From positions 2,542,001-2,606,000 of the forward strand of contig NZ_LT607754.1 of the NCBI RefSeq assembly GCF_900090285.1: a DNA stretch of 64,000 bases. The letters are read 5' to 3'. Each line of letters opens with the position of its first letter. The stretch's first letter is position 1. Under the pieces are notes generated by a model. That model saw only the letters and a list, made by a program, of their open reading frames with translations. It made no database searches and was not told the DNA's origin. Of the stretch, positions 62,785 through 64,000 are shown in pieces. A program made the translations under genes and the position numbers. This stretch comes from Micromonospora inositola. GTDB taxonomy: Bacteria > Actinomycetota > Actinomycetes > Mycobacteriales > Micromonosporaceae.

Positions 62785-62805
62785 CAGTTCACCAACCACA
62801 GGTAG
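62785..62805. repeat. att-like core repeat, copy 4
   Basis: CAGTTCACCAACCACAGGTA plus G; one mismatch to copy 3 and in the same orientation 3.95 kb away. A fragment of an MFS gene starts immediately to its right. Confidence 0.6.
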
Positions 62806-62941
62806 TAGACGGCGCGGCCTCCTCGCCGACCAGTTCGGCAGCCGCGCCGTCTACTACCTCGGCGGCATCATGCTCGTCCTCGCCGCACAGCTAGCCATCG
62901 ATAAGCTCGACTTCCTTAGGCGGGGCTTCGCCCTTCTCTAG
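62806..62941 (+). pseudogene. C-terminal fragment of an MFS transporter
   Basis: The frame reads GLLADQFGSRAVYYLGGIMLVLAAQLA, typical of an MFS span near the C-terminus, then runs into unrelated residues that are antisense to the next gene. There is no upstream transporter sequence, so it was cut at or by the yajQ-end repeat. Confidence 0.5.
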
Positions 62942-63598
62942 GAACTCAATACGGTCAAGCCGCCATTCTCGCCACTTCTGACGGTTTTTATACCGTGGCG
63001 GCAGCCCAACCTTCGAGGAGATCCGCTCTGGAAGGTGGACGCTTGCCCAAATCCTCAGCGTAAGCATGGATGGGAGTACGTGACGCTTGCGAATTGATCC
63101 CCAGGAAGTAGAAAAACCATCACTCAGCGCGTAGCGAGATACCTTCACGGGTCTACTGACAATCCGCTTGCCAGAACCGGTGTATGCGACCCCACGAAGC
63201 CAAGCGTCCCGGCCCTTGTTGTGAAACAGCGACAGAACGAACAGCGGGGCGTGGAAGTAGCAGCTTTTCGAGTGGTAGCCCTCCAGTCGAGTAGTCCCAC
63301 TCTTGACTCTGGTCTCACACCTCGTGCCGAGCCGCCATCGGAACCAACCTCGCTTGTAGCTAACCTCAAACCCAACTACCTTGATCTGGATGGCAGCTTG
63401 TCCACTGTTAGTAACAGTGAGGCCAACATGACTTATGGAAGCAACGTTTTTGTTCGCCCTCTCGATTACTCCTTCTACTTCTACGGACAACTGCGGGCCC
63501 GACCGCTTGAAGCTCAAATAGGAGACAATCAAGCTGCCAAGGGAAATTATGACCGCGAAGATTGAGGACGTTAAGGCGGCTAGCTGTTCTGTTGGCAC
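62891..63598 (-). CDS. Hypothetical protein with one N-terminal membrane span
   Basis: 235 aa. A single span (LTSSIFAVIISLGSLIVSYLSF, about 8-29) precedes a soluble beta-rich domain (LSVEVEGVIERANKNVASISHVGLTVTNSGQAAIQIKVVGFEVSYKRGWF) and a basic C-terminus. GTG at 63598 is preceded by GGAAGAG six bases away; the frame is open further to 63715. Base use is less GC-biased than neighbours, suggesting acquisition. No family recognised. Confidence 0.7.
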   Translation of the reverse strand: MPTEQLAALTSSIFAVIISLGSLIVSYLSFKRSGPQLSVEVEGVIERANKNVASISHVGLTVTNSGQAAIQIKVVGFEVSYKRGWFRWRLGTRCETRVKSGTTRLEGYHSKSCYFHAPLFVLSLFHNKGRDAWLRGVAYTGSGKRIVSRPVKVSRYALSDGFSTSWGSIRKRHVLPSMLTLRIWASVHLPERISSKVGLPPRYKNRQKWREWRLDRIEFLEKGEAPPKEVELIDG

Positions 63599-64000
63599 GA
63601 TCGCTCTTCCAAGAGGGTTGGCGGGGGTAGCCCGGCGCGGCAAGACGAGTGGGTTGTGCCTCACCGCACTGTCTCCATGCTCTACGACGAGTTCAAGCAC
63701 CCCGGCCGACATCATCTGCCATCCCGTCTGCCGTCGACCCGCCCTCCCGGGGAGCGGGCCGCCGCCCGGCCCGCCACGTCAAGCGGACCTTGACGGCCGT
63801 TCGGACGCTGGCGGGTCGGGCGGTGGTCTGCTCGGCTTGCCCGGGTCGATGGCAGGCGGGATGGCTTACCGCAACCACCCACGGACCGCGACCCGCCGAC
63901 GGTGCCCCGGCCATCCTGGAGCCGGAGCGCCCCCGCCGGAGGCGCATTAGCCGCAACCCCGCGACCGCCGCCCGCTCGCCGACGCGGCCGGGCGTGCCCT
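63599..64000. other. Right edge, no supportable gene
   Basis: The stretch begins with the promoter and leader of the leftward gene at 63598 and then returns to high GC. Open frames on both strands look random. A gene continuing beyond the window cannot be ruled out. Confidence 0.35.

Larger units (their letters stand above)
62424..62890. other. Non-coding stretch with ychF-end-like and yajQ-end-like cores and an MFS fragment
   Basis: It includes repeats at 62496-62515 and 62785-62805 and the beginning of the MFS fragment at 62806. GC-rich tracts at 62610-62780 look like the flank of an integrated element. No intact gene. Confidence 0.4.

Noticed and set aside
1..64000. CRISPR array, rRNA operon, insertion-sequence transposase or integrase gene
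   Set aside because: No regularly spaced repeats, rRNA sequence, DDE transposase or recombinase motifs were found on reading either strand.

Overview
The window is high-GC actinobacterial chromosome. Gene content, GTG starts, tight ATGA/GTGA overlaps and family-typical neighbourhoods fit the Micromonosporaceae, most likely Micromonospora. The genus is inferred from style and content, not from a marker gene.

Layout. 1-3429 holds a branched-chain amino-acid type ABC transporter (livG, cut by the window edge, then livF, livH, livM). 3.5-11.6 kb carries a lipoprotein, a SARP-type regulator with a membrane tail, a RecQ helicase joined to a phosphoribosyltransferase-like domain, a copZ copper chaperone with a His-rich membrane-anchored partner, an XRE regulator and a methyltransferase. 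11.9-22.3 kb resembles the Mycobacterium tuberculosis Rv3206c-Rv3211 neighbourhood: DEAD-box helicase, DUF3107, TetR regulator, alpha/beta hydrolase, two tandem DUF3152 metalloprotease-like genes and moeZ; the ferritin-like gene expected there survives only as a frameshifted remnant. 22.4-29 kb has a terpene-cyclase-fold protein, proB-proA, an alkyltransferase-like protein, an MFS/GPH transporter and a PLP decarboxylase. 29-33 kb has two paralogous secreted proteins and a SigE-family sigma factor overlapping a membrane protein gene.

33.2-49 kb is an incomplete complex I locus: nuoB, nuoC, nuoH and nuoI-N are present and nuoA, nuoD and nuoE-G are absent. It is interrupted by DUF2252, glucose dehydrogenase, glutathionyl-hydroquinone-reductase-like, SnoaL-like and secreted repeat-protein genes. 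HtpX and an MFS exporter follow.

51.6-62.8 kb is an integration hotspot in decay. The 3' end of yajQ (C-terminus FTNYR) occurs four times as a short repeat, two copies in each orientation, and bounds two small cargo segments of about 2.2 and 4.0 kb. A second repeat matches the expected 3' end of ychF (C-terminus EFRFNV), and a third, unidentified repeat occurs three times. Cargo includes a broken HTH-phospholipase-D gene, a DUF805 protein, a barstar-like and an Imm1-like protein, and a beta-propeller membrane protein. No integrase gene is visible. Between the two segments lie yajQ, tRNA-Tyr, an ASCH protein, a fatty-acid desaturase, a small membrane/holin-like/DUF3618 operon and a STAS anti-anti-sigma factor. 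The right edge has an MFS fragment and a hypothetical membrane protein.
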